From: Carallia brachiata
Taxonomy: Eukaryota > Streptophyta > Magnoliopsida > Malpighiales > Rhizophoraceae
Direction: 5' to 3'
DNA: 64,000 nt
Assembly: GCA_021464245.1 (NCBI GenBank)
Contig: JADCRB010000068.1
Span: 2,059,297 to 2,123,296 of the forward strand
The notes below the pieces were generated by a model. That model made no database searches, was not told the origin of the DNA, and worked only from the letters and a program-made list of their open reading frames with translations. The position numbers and the translations under genes are program-made. Below, piece after piece: positions 51,426 through 64,000 of the stretch; position 1 is the first letter of the stretch; the number at the start of each line of letters is the position of its first letter.

Positions 51426-53130
51426 ATAAACGTTCAATTTATTAGAAACAAATTCAACATTGGTCAGCACAATAGTACCCTTCATATTAGTTTGTCATTA
51501 GTGTTTTACTTATATATGAATAACATTATAACCAATTCATGTACTTGAAACTAATCACTTTTTGATTATTGATGGTTGACAAAGACTTTTTTCTATTGCA
51601 TTTCATCTAATGGATGCAATGACCGTTGATGTTTCAAGCATTACTAATATTGATTTTCATACATGAAATTACTACTCAATGAATTTTTGTTGTCTGTGGC
51701 TGTGTCCCGGTTCAAATTAGAACTGACTTTTTTTTAAACGATCATAGTTTACTTGTCCCGGGTATTATCACGGTTGTAACTGAAACTGATACTTTCGAAA
51801 CGAATACTGATATTGTTAAAATAAATACTGATAAATTTTAAAATGCGGAAATCGCAAATATTTTTTTATTCAGTTTTCGTTTAAAAAANTAATAATAGTG
51901 ATAATAATTATTTTTTATTATTATTTTTATTTATTTATTTCAAAATAACAATAATAAATATATAATCTAAAATAAAAAAATAACATAAATTTTTATTAAT
52001 AATGATAACAAAGAAGAAGTAAGAATAATATTGTTATAACCAAAATAATAATGTAGATATTATAAAATAAGTTATTGTTAATAAATAAATTATTATTAAA
52101 ATTATGAAATTGTTATGCAAATACTTTTATTATTTATGGTTATTATTAATATAATGAAAAAATATATAATAATAATATTATTTATAATGTAATTATTATC
52201 TTAATTATTGAAATATTTAATTTTATTATAATATACAAATATTTATTATCATTATAATTATCATTAATTATTATTATTATTATTATTTATGAGATTTATT
52301 TGTAATATTTTATTATAAAATAATTTATAAAATAAGAGAAGAGATGAAAAAATGAGAATGATTAACTATTTAAAAATTTTTTCAGATAAGAGAATCTTAT
52401 TTCTAAAAATAAAGAAATGAAAATAAAATTTTTCTCTACTAAATATCAAAATTATAAATCACTCGTTCTCATCCTCATTTTCATTATCAACTACGAAAAG
52501 TCAACTAAACATTCACTTAATTTTCTACTATCCAATCACACCTTAAAGTAAACATAAGAAAAATGTAAAAGAACTAGTCCGGCCACCATGACACCGAAGA
52601 CTTGACTGACCATTACTGAATGCTAGAATTTGGACCTATTTTTCTTTTCTTTTCTTTTTCTTTAGAATTTTTGGCCGCACCCACGTGTGAACAGACCATT
52701 CGCGTGGGTCACATTTGGGACAGATCGGATATAAGAGATAAGAAATTTTTTTTTAAGAATTAAAAAGTTTATTAAATTATAAGTTATATAATAAAAATAA
52801 TTTTTTTAATTCTATCTCTTTATTTTTAAAATTTAAATTTAAAATTTTTAAAATAAAAATTTTAAATTTTAACTACTAAAGTATCTATTAAAAAAAACTC
52901 TTTTTATTTCCTCTTTCCCTTTTATGCCCTGGTACATAGTGTAAATGAGAATGCATGCATTTGGAATTGATAATTGAAATTGAATTCCAGGTTAAAAGGT
53001 TGCATAAATGGGACGACAACAAGGAATAGTAGAGTTTCCATTTGCAAGGGTGCAATATTCGATTGACTTATTTCTTCGCATTTGGGTGTTCGTTAATATG
53101 GTCGATTGCCATCCATGGGGCATATGTGTA
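51420..53130. other. AT-rich intergenic region with one ambiguous base
   Basis: There is no gene. Base 51889 is N. Bases 51890-52310 are almost entirely A/T with many ATT/TTA runs. The end near 52490-52520 (AACTACGAAAAGTCAACTAAAC) resembles the right end of a diverged inverted-repeat element. A dispersed-repeat copy lies at about 52740-52890. Confidence 0.5.
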
Positions 53131-53139
53131 CCAAAATTT

Positions 53140-53960
53140 TAAAAATCGAACCGATCATTAAATTAAAAAATTTAGAAATATAAGGTTCAATCGGTTCAAT
53201 TATTTTAATTGTAGTTGAACTGGTAAAACTGTTATTTATTATTAAATATATAAAATAATAATATATAAAATGTAATGTAAAGTATAAATATTATATATAT
53301 CTATATAGTAGAATACAAATACTTGTAAATTTAATATATATTATTGACAAATTATTGTGAAATAAGATTAAAAATTAATATATTAATATATGTAATAAAA
53401 ATAGAAAAAATATTTTAATTCATGTATTTTTATTTTAATTAATTCATATTTTAAAAAATTAATACAAGAATGTGGAAAAAAAAATACACAATTAAGAAAA
53501 CATGTTAAGTTTGTAGTGTAATTTTAAAATTTCTTAACATTGTATTTTGAAGGGTTATCAAGTCTAAGAGTTTAAAAGAAATAATTAATGAAAGAACAAA
53601 AAAATATAAAGGAAAATCTCATAGCATTAAGTAGATAATAAGTGAAAAAAAAAAATAGTTAACAAATTGAAATGTGGCCTAAGTGGTATTTGGCGTTCTT
53701 TTTAGTCACAAGTTTGATGCTCTTGATAGGAGAATTTTTACATTTTTTTTGTTATTTTTGACCGAATTATTTGAACTGATAAAATTGAAATCGATTCTCC
53801 TATTCATAATTGAACTAACCAGTTTTTTAATTCTCAATATGACTCACAAAATCTCTAATTTCTTAAAAGAATTAGAAAAGACTTTAGACCGATTTCTAAT
53901 TTTTTCGAGTCAATCGGTCGATTCAATTTGATCCTCATTAGACTGGTGTGTACATGCACA
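53140..53960. mobile_element. Degenerate inverted-repeat element with CGGTT-rich ends
   Basis: The left end (AATCGAACCGATCATTAAA, GGTTCAATCGGTTCAAT) and right end (TCGAGTCAATCGGTCGATTC) are rich in CGGTT/AACCG words around an AT-rich core, like a diverged relative of the element in aconitase intron 4. The frame at 53683-53931 is an artefact of this sequence. No target duplication was resolved. Confidence 0.35.
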
Positions 53961-56116
53961 AACTACAAGGTATTGGTGAATGTTTTCTTTTTGGTTTTTT
54001 TTCGACTTTTCGGTCAAGGTCAACACTTCGCCCAAAACTGGCCTGTGCATTTTACGCCATGTGTCAGTATCTGAAACCATACATAAGTAGGACCAGCTAC
54101 GTACACTGATTATTAGTTTGAATTGATAAAAAATTGTGAGAAAAAATAATAATAAAATTATTAAAAAATAAATAATAATTTATAAAAAAATTAGTTATTT
54201 AAATTAATAAAAATATAAAAAATTATAAAATAATAATAATATATTTTGATTAATTTTTTTATTTATTTTCTATCTAACTAAATACATCACAAAATTTTCT
54301 GGGGAGGGACGTACTCAGCCACGTGGATGTACAGTGGAATTCAATTAAATAAACAGTACTATCTTACGCATAAAGGTATACCGGGTCCCATTATACAGTA
54401 GTTTCCTTTTTTTTTTTTTAATTTTTTCAGAAACCAGTTATACAGAGTTAATTAATAGAATATAATTGCATGTTTGCCGACACTCAGAAATAGGAACAGG
54501 GAAATGGAAACTAGGATTCTCAATTAGAATTACGAATGGAGAAAACGTATTTCAAGCAGGCAGTTATACGAATTGGAATTAAAATTCAAAAGAGAAAAAA
54601 TATCTGTGCATTGAATCTGTTTGTGGAAAATTGATGTTCACAGTTGAGGTGGGCATTCATCTTTTCTAACCTCTTTTATTGTGGCTAGGTAGATGAATAA
54701 TAGTAGAGGTTGTGGGCATTATTAAGTATAAGTCTGCAACATTCGGAGTAACAATCTCCCAACAATTAACTCATCTTTTTCGCTACCCTCTTCTCTCTTC
54801 TGCTCTACCATATCAAGATCTCCTTCCTCTATTTTCGTGTTATCGAGATTTTTCCTCTGGAACCAACAGCGAAACATCAACAATGGTGTTTTACTCAACA
54901 ATAGGCCTGCCGTACTCTAGTCTTGAGCTGCAGGATCAGTGCCCAATTCACACTTTCGATTTTCAAACTAGGTTTTTGAGGACAAGATGACTTATAGGCG
55001 AATACGCTTTCTTTTGCCAAGTTCTTTACTTTCAAAATCCTCGTATCTACGCAGATATCATTTATTATTGGCTCCATGTCATCTGAATTTACCATTCGGG
55101 GCAAATAATTTGTATGCGTAACATTTCGATATAACTATTCATCCTACATATTTCGAAAAGAACAGAAAAACACGACGAACAAAAATGCCCCTAGCGTGGC
55201 AAGGACACACACATTATAACATTTTCATGCCTCCAATGCACACAAATAAAGCAAGAGAAAAATCTTTTAATTTTATAAAAGTGACTTTAGAGTAAAATTA
55301 AAGCGATATAAATGATTTAATTGTTAAATTTATGTAAAAAGATGAATAAATTATTAAATATTATCAAATATAAAATTATTTTGTTATTTATTGTTATTTA
55401 ACTGTAGTTATGTCGTTTTATTCATAAATGAATACAATTGCTGTCACCTTACCACAATATATGATAAAAAAAAAAATACAACTCTAAAATAAATATGATT
55501 TATAACATAAATAGTTTGGGATGGAAGGATGTGGGAACGTTGCAATAACGGGGGGCCGGAGGGCTGGCCCCTTAGTAGATTGGCCCTGTTAATAGTTTGA
55601 GTTACGAAATCTATAATTAAATCTTGCCCCGACAAAATGCAAGTTACAATGGAGCTTATTAATAAGATAAATTGAGGAAAACATGAAAAATGAGTTTCTG
55701 GAAAGAAAAAATAAACGAAGATTATAATACATCTGACAATGTTCGAAACACGAAAACTAACTGATGTGATAGATATTATCCATAGCTAATATTTCATAAT
55801 TAATTATTTGTTTCACAAATACTCACATGGAGGCAATCCTTATTGTTTAATTAATCTGACAAAAAAAATGAAAATATTTGATGGGTATAAATTAAGTGAA
55901 ATTAAAATAATAAGAATTATTTAAATTTATGAATATAAATATTAAATATTATTAAAAAATTATATATTTATTTATATATTTTTAATTTATACATATATAA
56001 TTGTGTTGAAAGGAAAAAAACAAAAAAACTTCTTAGAGGCATGACTGGCGTGCGGCGATTAATGAGGGCATTGAATTTGGCCTTTCGTTAATTAATTGAG
56101 GCGGTGTCCTAGGACG
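53961..56116. other. Intergenic region, no gene seen
   Basis: AT-rich DNA. Bases 54730-55000 are less AT-rich and hold a 92-codon + frame (54712-54990) of no known family. Bases 55860-56000 resemble the GATGGG-headed dispersed repeat at 22.3 kb. The other short frames are unsupported. Confidence 0.45.
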
Positions 56117-56986
56117 GTAGCTGTTAGTCCCTTAAACACTTGGCACGCAGGAGTTGGAGGCACATTGCGCCAATTCTTAGTATGAGACCTTGGAGTGGTT
56201 GGACACTTCTTGCAACAAGGTGAAAGCTGAGAGGGTCAGCGTAGGCACGGGCCTACATGCGGGTCTCAGTGTAGACCAAGACTTGGATTAGACAAAAAAA
56301 GCTGGACTACTTGTTCGTGGGCTCCATCAGATGGGTCATGGGCTTGGGCTAAGAGGCCCAAAATACAAGACTGGGTCTTGACCAAGTCTGCATGGCACTG
56401 CATGGCACCGAGTCTCCTACGACGTGTGGAACGTGAGGACGTGCAGGTGTGACTCTATCCGGGTGGCCAAGCATGAGGATAATGCTCATCAGATCGTGCA
56501 TGACAAAGGATCGTTGGTAGATAAGACTTATCGAGATCAAGTGATGGATGATCGTAGGAGATAAGACTTATCAGGATCGAGTCATGGATGAGAACGTGGG
56601 AAGATGAGGATTATCAGCCACGATAGAAATCGTGGGGAGATCATGTTTATCTCCAAAACTTAGATAACTTGGGGTGTCAGCTATACATAGATCCTATGAG
56701 TTGTCATTTGTATTTAGTGAAAGAGAAATCACTCAGAGAAAAAGAATGTAAACACTGTTGAGAGTTCAGGTGATTGTTCCTTTATATTGCTTGAGTTAAG
56801 TAATAAAAGGTTGGGAAAGATTCTCGTATATGCTCTTGTGTCTTTTTCGAGTGTGTGAGTTGCGTGCCTTACTTATAAAGTTCTATTGTGCAAATCATTG
56901 TGTGTGCGGTTGGTTGAGACTAAGTGCAACTTAGTGCCATCACAAGGCGTAATTTTGAGTGAGAAAATTAGTCGTGTGACAGTAGC
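56117..56986 (+). mobile_element. Solo LTR with 5-bp target duplication
   Basis: GTAGC is duplicated at 56117-56121 and 56982-56986. It encloses 860 bp (56122-56981) that begins TGTTAGTCCC and ends GTGTGACA, the TG...CA termini of an LTR. The composition is balanced, in contrast to AT-rich flanks. AATAAA near 56801 and the downstream T/G-rich part suggest + orientation. No PBS, coding region or second LTR is adjacent, so it is best explained as the product of recombination between two LTRs. The superfamily is not determined. Confidence 0.75.
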
Positions 56987-58950
56987 AATCGTGCAACGAG
57001 AAAGAGACCAACTTTGACTGCTGCTATGAGAAGGAAACTACTTGTCCATTTGATCGTTCTGCACGGGATTTTATATTGTTATTTTTTTTTACCTTAAGTT
57101 CAACTCATTGATCTGATAATTAATATATTGATAATAAATTTTTTTAATTGTGAGTTAAATTTAAAGTAATTTTTATTTATTAAAAACTCGTTTAATTATC
57201 TTAAGGGAATAAATTCATCATTCAAGTACCAATAAGACTAAACATAATGCTACTATTAGAAATCACACTGATTACTAAACCGTGTATCTAATATCGTACT
57301 TGACTTCTTATGCATGAGGACCACCCGACTTATATTAAGAAGGTAAAGATATAAAAACTTAAACCTGAATCGTCCAATTGAAAATATATTAATTTATTAT
57401 TAAATTAGCATGAGAGGCGGTATATTTTTATTCTTTTGGTTTCATGCGTGGCGGACTTTGGATGATTGGCCGATTTGTTAGCCAAGGGACGACCAAGGGA
57501 ATAAAAACAGAAGCGGAGAGAAATTTGGAATTTTCCAATTAAATTTATAATACGCCCAATTAAAATTGACAGTCCTATGAACTCAACTAAATACTTGAAA
57601 TCAGCCTTCACGTTTGACCGGAAATAAAAGACAGAATTATCGACAAAAAATGATTTGTCTATTCTGCAATCCGTTGCAATATATATATATATATATATTC
57701 CGCAATCGTCGGAATTGTCACGCATCGCCGTCAAAAGAAATATTGTTCTATTAGATCGAATCCTTGAACGTATCCATGTATTCGAAGTAGCACACAAAAC
57801 GTTGTCCATAATATATATTATCAGGTTTATATATTTTATTGTGGTCATATTTTTTAATATACGTTTATCATTTGGTTAAATGATAGTCATTTGCATTAAC
57901 ACCGGGCCATGCAAAGTGAGATTACCTTCGTATCATCCTTAATCACAATAAATTTTAAAAAATTGGTGAATAAAGTATAACCATATTGGGTTTTATTAAC
58001 GCTTCTCGCTAGACTACTGTTTATTTGGGTAGAGCAAATGGGGAAATCTTTTTGTTTTTCCCCTTTGAACGCAAAGAATTGAGGAGTACCATAAAAGCTG
58101 ATCAATTTAAAAGAGTTCAATTTTTTTTTTTTGACAGAATTCAATTTATCAAGAACTTATTCTTTGTGGAACCATAATGGTCGGTAGGTCAAATAAAACA
58201 TGATTTTCGATACAAATACCAGTCAGAAGTCAGAACCATTTTTTTTTTTTAAAAGAAAATGGTCTCATTGTTTCGAGTAAACAGATCTCGTTGACAGGAC
58301 ATTCTATATTACAGTATTCAAGATTAACCGACGGTATTCAAGATTAATCGGTTTCCTAAATTTTTTGTTCACTTCATTCAGACATGACAATTGACAAATT
58401 CTTTTTTTCTCCCTTTCTGAAATAATGAAAAAGGATTACTTTGTGTCTGTAAAATTTAATGGCTACAAATGACTATAAAAATAATATAAAAAATAAAATA
58501 TACGATATTTTTTTATTTATAAATAAAATATATGATATGTCAAAAAGAAATATACGACACGTCTGAACAGTTATATATTTTTTAAATTTAAAATATTTTA
58601 GTTCTTAATGACTATTTACGTAACTCTTACAATTCTATTTGACATATCGTATAATTTCTTTGTAATTATTCTATCACATCATATATTTCATCTGTTTACA
58701 CGAGTCATATATTTCTTTGACATAAAAACTTTCTTTATAAATATAAAAAATTTTATATATTATATTTATTGTGTCTTTTTTGTAATTACTTACCGCACTA
58801 AATTTTACAGTCAAATTTTTTTTTTTAATAATTAAAAATAGAAAAGGATGACAAGATAAAGCAACTCAACGCTGTTTTGGACTCTCCACCAAAACGTGGT
58901 CCCGCATTTCTCTCGGATTCTAAAATGGGTTTGGAAACCGACACAGATTT
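56987..58950. other. Intergenic region, no gene seen
   Basis: AT-rich. An (AT)n run lies at about 57677-57697. Small frames on both strands (for example minus 57405-57848) cross the microsatellite and have no recognisable domain. Confidence 0.45.
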
Positions 58951-59121
58951 AGAGGGTAGTAATTAAAAGAAGTATTTATGAATTTTGTTATTTTTTTAAT
59001 TAGATTAATTAAATGTAATATAATTAATTATTATTTTATTTTTATTATAATAATATTAATATAATTATTTAAATAATAAAATTCGCTGTATTCTAAATAC
59101 TTTATCTATCACTACTCTCTA
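58950..59121. mobile_element. Short TA-flanked MITE
   Basis: 168 bp (58952-59119) flanked by TA on both sides. The ends are inverted: GAGGGTAGTAATTAAAAGAAGT on the left (first 20 bases matter); the right end reads GAGAGTAGTGATAGATAAAGT in reverse complement. AAATTTT-rich inner arms follow. TA duplication and small size fit a Stowaway-like (Tc1/mariner-type) MITE, though the termini are not the canonical CTCCCTC. Confidence 0.6.
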
Positions 59122-59456
59122 ACTATTATTTTTTTACTAATGGGTTTTTGCATTTTTATAAAGAAAAAACGAGACGTAGGCCCACACTATCAATTATCAA
59201 ATCATGGACATGATCTGGCACCAGAAGCATCTAAGTGCTGTTTCCAACTTAAAAATCCGTTTGAAGAAACAAAAGTGGTCAGGAATCAGGATGCGAAAAA
59301 ACACATTTTCCTTGCCAGGAACTGTCCCCACGAATGGAGAAAAAAAAAACAAATAGAGGAAAATTTAGGACTAGTTTAAAATTGTTGTTAATTTATTATT
59401 ATTATTATTTATTTTTGTTATTTGTTAAATTTTTATATTTATTATTGTGAATTTTT

Positions 59457-60080
59457 TTATAAGAATAAAAAAATAGATAGAGAAAGAATAGTAAGAGAAA
59501 TAATAAAAAAGAGTATGAATATGGAGAGAAAAAATATAGAGAATGGTTGACTGAGAGAAATGAAAAGTAAAAAAAATGATTGAAAAGAAAGAATAAAGAT
59601 GGATAGAGAGAAACAAGGGGAAGAGAAAAAAATATATAGACAATGGTTGATAAAAAGATGAAATATAAAAAAGAATGGTTGGAAAGAGAGAGGATAGCAA
59701 ATGGATAGAGAGAGAAAAGAGAGAGAGACGGAGAGTGAGAGAGAAAAATGGTAGAAAAGAGAATGAGTAGAAAAAATAAGGATAGAGACAGTGGCTAGAA
59801 AGAGAATATATAAATAGACTTGAAAGAAAATATGAAAAAAGAATAGGTAGAGAGAGAATGAGTAAAGAGAATAGGTAGAGAGAGAATGGATAGAGAGAGG
59901 ATAACATAAAGAACTTATACAGAGAGAATGAATATAGAGAAAGAGTTGAGAGAGAAAATAATAGAGAGAGATAGAGAGAGGATGGACAGAGAGAGAAATG
60001 ATAAAAAGAGTGGATAGAGAGAAAAAAAGTCTTGAGAGAAAGTATAGAGAATAAAGTAAGTGAACGACAAAGTAAGATAA
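59457..60080 (+). repeat. 620-bp purine-rich GA/AT tract
   Basis: The + strand is dominated by AGAGAGAA, GATAGAGAG and GAAAATATAGA words with very few C residues for over 600 bp. Long Leu/Ser/Phe frames on the minus strand (59425-59907 and 59457-60086) are by-products of this composition and not genes. It looks like an expanded, degenerate GA-type minisatellite. Confidence 0.85.
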
Positions 60081-61720
60081 CATCATTTCATTATTTTTCT
60101 AATTTATTTTTTTAAATACTTTCAATTTTTCTATAAAAACGAAAACAAAAAAAAATTGCCATAAATGATTTTTGTTTTTTTTTTGTGAAAAATAAACAAA
60201 AAATAAAGAAATAAAAATAATGCCAAACAAACCCTTAATTGTGCTGTTCTTTGTGTTATATATATATTGCTTTTTAATCATGAAATAATTAGCACTTAAC
60301 TATTAAAGACCGAAAAAATTCACGTACCCTTAAATATAGACAAATGCACATGAGAGTGATGATGAAAGGACAAATGCCCCATGGACGAAGATCTTTCCCC
60401 ATTTGAAAGTTGCCGAAAAGATTATTCAAAAATTCTAAAACATAAAATTGCCAATTTTTTTTTTTTATTTTTTTGCATATGTATACTTTTTGTTATTATA
60501 TTTTTGTATGTTTCACGTGAAAATTATCTAGATTCCATCACTTAATACTACATATTAAAGCCTCCATTAGAGTAAATATTTTATAACTTTTTTATTCCCT
60601 TTCTCTTTAAAGCTTCGAAAGTTAAATTTTTCAGAACACTTTTCCCCCTCTCGCAATCGCACTTCTTTGTCTAATATTTAATTTTTTTTATTGATTCTAG
60701 CCCATTAAATATATAAAATTTTCATATAATTTTCTAAAATTGTCTATAAACTTTTTGAATGTCTCGCTCTCTTTTAAAATTGCCCCCTTAAATTTTTTCT
60801 CCCCCACTCTTTTTATAAATTTGCCTCATTGGTCATATATTGATCCGTCTATATCATAACAAATGGACATTACCAAAAGAGTGGTTTCTAAGACCCGAAA
60901 AATCTTGCACATTGTCAGAGACTCAGAGTTGGAGAATTAACTTTCATCCTTTGCGAACGGAGAAAAGATAAGAAACAAAAAAACAAAAAAGAAAAAAAAA
61001 AAGGCTTCCTGACTATTTCTATTATCAAGCGAAGTGTTGAGGAAAAGCACTATACATCATCCAACTTTTGTTATTTCAAATTTGCTAAGAACACTTAACT
61101 ATTAATCCAACTCTGATTAGTAAAGCGCATAAGGAAACCTTAAATTCATATGACGCACTGACATATATAATGTCAATGTGACAGAATAGGTAGATATATG
61201 CCATCAATATCTATCATAGATTAGTGTCATAATTAAACAATTATAATGTCACGTTAATTAGGTGGATAAATTTCCCTTGAATCCCATGTCTTTGACCATA
61301 TTCCAAGGTTTTCAGTAATAATTACTAAAATTGCAATCATAGTTACAAAAAGATTAGTATGACAGGGACTTTCAGGAACTTTAATTAGCATCGAGTGAAT
61401 AATTTGTTTGATTTTATTAAATCATTGGATAACGTTCTTCATATTTTTTATTTATTTTCATAAAAATGTTCAATTAGTCTAACTAATTATTGTGTATTAT
61501 GTTCAAATAAGATGTTTAATATTGAAATTCTCTCTTACTAATCTCCCTTCCTTTATCAACGTATGGTATATGACCTTCTTCGAAGACCCAAAAAAAAGTT
61601 ACCAATATATATTGTTCACATATATGATAGAAATAAAGTTTGACTGGATTTGAGAAATAGAGCAAATCTAGAAGATATACATGACATTAATGATTATGCA
61701 CTTTTGTTTGTTGTAAAGAT
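60081..61720. other. Intergenic region, no gene seen
   Basis: AT-rich with A- and T-runs. No coding or repeat signal could be delimited. Confidence 0.45.
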
Positions 61721-61723
61721 TTG

Positions 61724-62473
61724 TGGGGGTGTTTGGATTAGTTTTTGAATGAATGTATTTGCGTTTTATTTTTAAAAAACAGGAAGATAGGTGTTTAGTA
61801 AACTTTTTAGTATTACTGTTTGATTCTACTTATTTCCTTATTTAACTTTCTAATAGCAGTTGATTGAAAAGTAGTTCCATGCTATTTTTTACTACTTTTT
61901 AGATTATTTTTTATTTTTTAATATTAATAATGATTTATATGTATTAAATTATTCTTAAAGAATATTTATATAATTTTACTATTATTTTTTTTACTTAACA
62001 CATAAATTAGATATATTAATTTATTTTATTAGTATTTATATAATTTCAATATATTTTTTTCAAGTATTCTTAAATAATATTTTTTTTCACTTCAATTTTA
62101 TTTAATATTGACATTTATAAAAAAAATCTCAAACATAATAATTTTTATCATTTAATAAAAATTAATATTTTTTTAAAAAGTTAAAAATTAAGTAAAATAA
62201 TTCTCAATATTATTTATAAAATATTATTCTAAAATATAAAATTATAAAATACAAAAATAAAATTTTTAATATGATATATCTATTCAAATTATATGTCTAA
62301 ATTAGACATTTTATTATACAACAGTAACAGTAAGTATAAAATTAAACAAACACTTCATTAATTTTATCAGCAATCAGTAACAGCAAGTAATTATTAGTAA
62401 TCAACAATCAGTAACAGCAATCATTAACAACAATTAATAACAGTAATATTCAACAGTTAATTCAAACAGGCCC
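61724..62473. mobile_element. Candidate AT-rich inverted-repeat element
   Basis: The left end GGGGGTGTTTGGATTAG and the right end (reverse complement AGGGCCTGTTTGAATTAAC) are inverted over about 16 bases. The GGG..TGTTTGGATT start is common among plant hAT-like MITEs. The right arm contains a run of CAGTAACAG/CAATCAGTAACAGCAA words. No clear target duplication was found. Confidence 0.45.
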
Positions 62474-63415
62474 TTGATAAGACAAGTAAATGTTAGTCCA
62501 TATAAAAACACTTTCCATCCTTAACGATATCTTTAATGATTTTACTGGCTTATAAGGAACACTCGATAAAATAGCGAGTGCATAACACTAGCTTAAAATT
62601 GTGGGGTGGTGATTCCAAAATTTCGAAAACTTTATACAACTCAATCACTTTCTCACAACCTCAAAATTTATGGAATGCATTATGCATAAAATTAAAAAGA
62701 AAAAACATTTTAAGATTGAAATCTGTCGACAACAATAGTTGTAGTCGTAGAAGTAATAATTCGGTATAAATAATGAATCATCCATTACTTTTTTGGGGGA
62801 ACAAAAAGGTTCTAAAAAAACGTGGCTTCTCTCAATTTTGGATCATTGCAAGGGTAATAAAAATCCCCATTGAAAATAGTTTTTTTTTAAGCAAGAAACA
62901 AAAAGTGCATAAAATTTTGATTATTACACGTATAAATTAAAATTAAAGTTATTTATTAACGTTTTTATTCAACCTTCACATGAGGATTTCTTGACAATAA
63001 ATAAATTGAAAATTTGATGGTCAAAAACAGAAAAAAAATAAATTTCTTTTTTTGACCTTTTGTCTTACATTATTCGTCGTGTTAATATTCGTACTGGATT
63101 TGTTTGCGGAAGCTAACAAAATTAGAATTTCAAAGGTAAAAAATTATGAGAATAATAGGGGTACCGAGCTATCTTTTATTAATATTTTATTAATAAATTT
63201 TTTCAATTTTTGTATACCTTAAAATTTAGTCATTAGAATTGTTTTTTTGGAACAATAAAAAAAATTTATCTTAAATGTACCGGTTATCAGATTTATAAAT
63301 TGAGGTCGAAATAACTTTTATATGTATGTCTTATTTAACCTAATTTAGAAGAAGGAATCCACCACCCAAACAGTAATGAGTCCGAGTGAATCCCTTTTAA
63401 ATCGATCATGACAAT
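62474..63415. other. Intergenic region, no gene seen
   Basis: AT-rich. One 63-codon + frame (62578-62769) has no recognisable features. Confidence 0.45.
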
Positions 63416-63419
63416 TATC

Positions 63420-64000
63420 GAGTCTGAAACTAATACTAGACGATTACAACATAACATAACAGTCAAATGAAGATATTACTTCAAAAAATAATGTTAGAAC
63501 TCAAACTCAAATGTTAACTAAGAAAAATACATTGAGTTGCCACCAAATTTTAGAATTTAAAATTTAAAATTTGAAATCAAATTAATTATTTTTGAAATTT
63601 AAAATTTTAAAAATATTACAACAATAATTAGGACTACACATAGGGAAATTTCTCGTCCATATGTGAAAAAGGAATAAAAATGGAAGTACAAAATCCCAGA
63701 AGCCTCCACGTGACAAACATGACTCCACGTAACAAACGTGAGCCTGAAACTAAATACTATTTGAATACAACACAACATGAAAACTAAAAGAGGATATTAC
63801 CTCAAAAAAAATAACGTTAAAATTTAAATTTAAATTTTAATTAAGAAAAATATATTGAGTTGCTACTAAATTTTAGAATTTAAAATTTAAAATTAAATTA
63901 ATTATTTTTAAAATTTAAAATTTAAAAAATATTACAATAATATTTAGGACTACACATAGGGAAATTTCTCGTCCATATGTGAAAAAGGAGTAAAAATGGA
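63420..64000 (+). repeat. ~318-bp tandem duplication, cut by the window edge
   Basis: The block starting GAGTCTGAAACTAATACT (63420) recurs as GAGCCTGAAACTAAATACT (63740). Later landmarks such as GGACTACACATAGGGAAATT and CGTCCATATGTGAAAAAGG follow at the same offset (316-320 bp). The two units differ by scattered substitutions and small indels. The second unit is still running at base 64000, so more copies may follow. Confidence 0.8.

Noticed and set aside
59425..60086. Two long Leu/Ser/Phe-rich minus-strand frames (160 and 209 codons)
   Set aside because: They are reading frames through a purine-rich low-complexity tract, overlap each other in different frames and have no domain.

Overview
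The window is plant nuclear DNA, almost certainly from a eudicot. It has long AT-rich intergenic stretches, GT-AG introns, a 20-exon aconitase gene, nested LTR retrotransposons and many small inverted-repeat elements. The sequence alone does not fix the genus. Coding density is low: one fully reconstructable host gene, one good small host gene, and one or two weak candidates.

Layout. 1-9 kb: a possible last exon at the left edge, an RNase H-like retrotransposon relic, a weak minus-strand transcription unit with telo-box motifs (about 3.5-5.2 kb), two SINE-like copies, and a long-armed inverted-repeat element with a 9-bp target duplication. 9.6-17.5 kb: the aconitase gene on the + strand, whose 20 exons join to 1002 codons. 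19.5-20 kb: a small minus-strand gene for a predicted N-myristoylated protein. 20-25 kb: AT-rich intergenic DNA with a second 9-bp-TSD inverted-repeat element.

25.3-31.7 kb: a Ty3/gypsy chromovirus on the minus strand, 373-bp LTRs and CGTCG target duplication, with decayed gag-pol. 35.5-46.2 kb: a larger minus-strand Ty3/gypsy element of Tat type (two RNase H modules, integrase, long 3' region), nested in an older inverted-repeat element. Its LTRs differ by about one substitution and a few indels outside the poly-T tracts. Even so, its reverse transcriptase lacks the catalytic block and gag-pol carries several frameshifts.

The most striking content is between integrase and the 3' LTR of this Tat-type element. 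An intact, intronless 207-codon gene encodes a WUSCHEL-type (WOX) homeodomain, an exact WUS-box and a C-terminal EAR-like repression motif. It has its own TATA box at a promoter-like distance. A second 100-codon reading frame with a similar TATA/leader arrangement follows. A mobile element carrying a stem-cell-type transcription factor gene would be a notable gene-capture system.

46-64 kb: mostly AT-rich intergenic DNA with a degenerate ~100-bp tandem array, a solo LTR with GTAGC target duplication, a TA-flanked MITE, a 600-bp purine-rich tract and a ~318-bp tandem duplication running off the right edge. No tRNA, rRNA or CRISPR feature was found. Element families and gene names come from motif recognition only; no database search was run.
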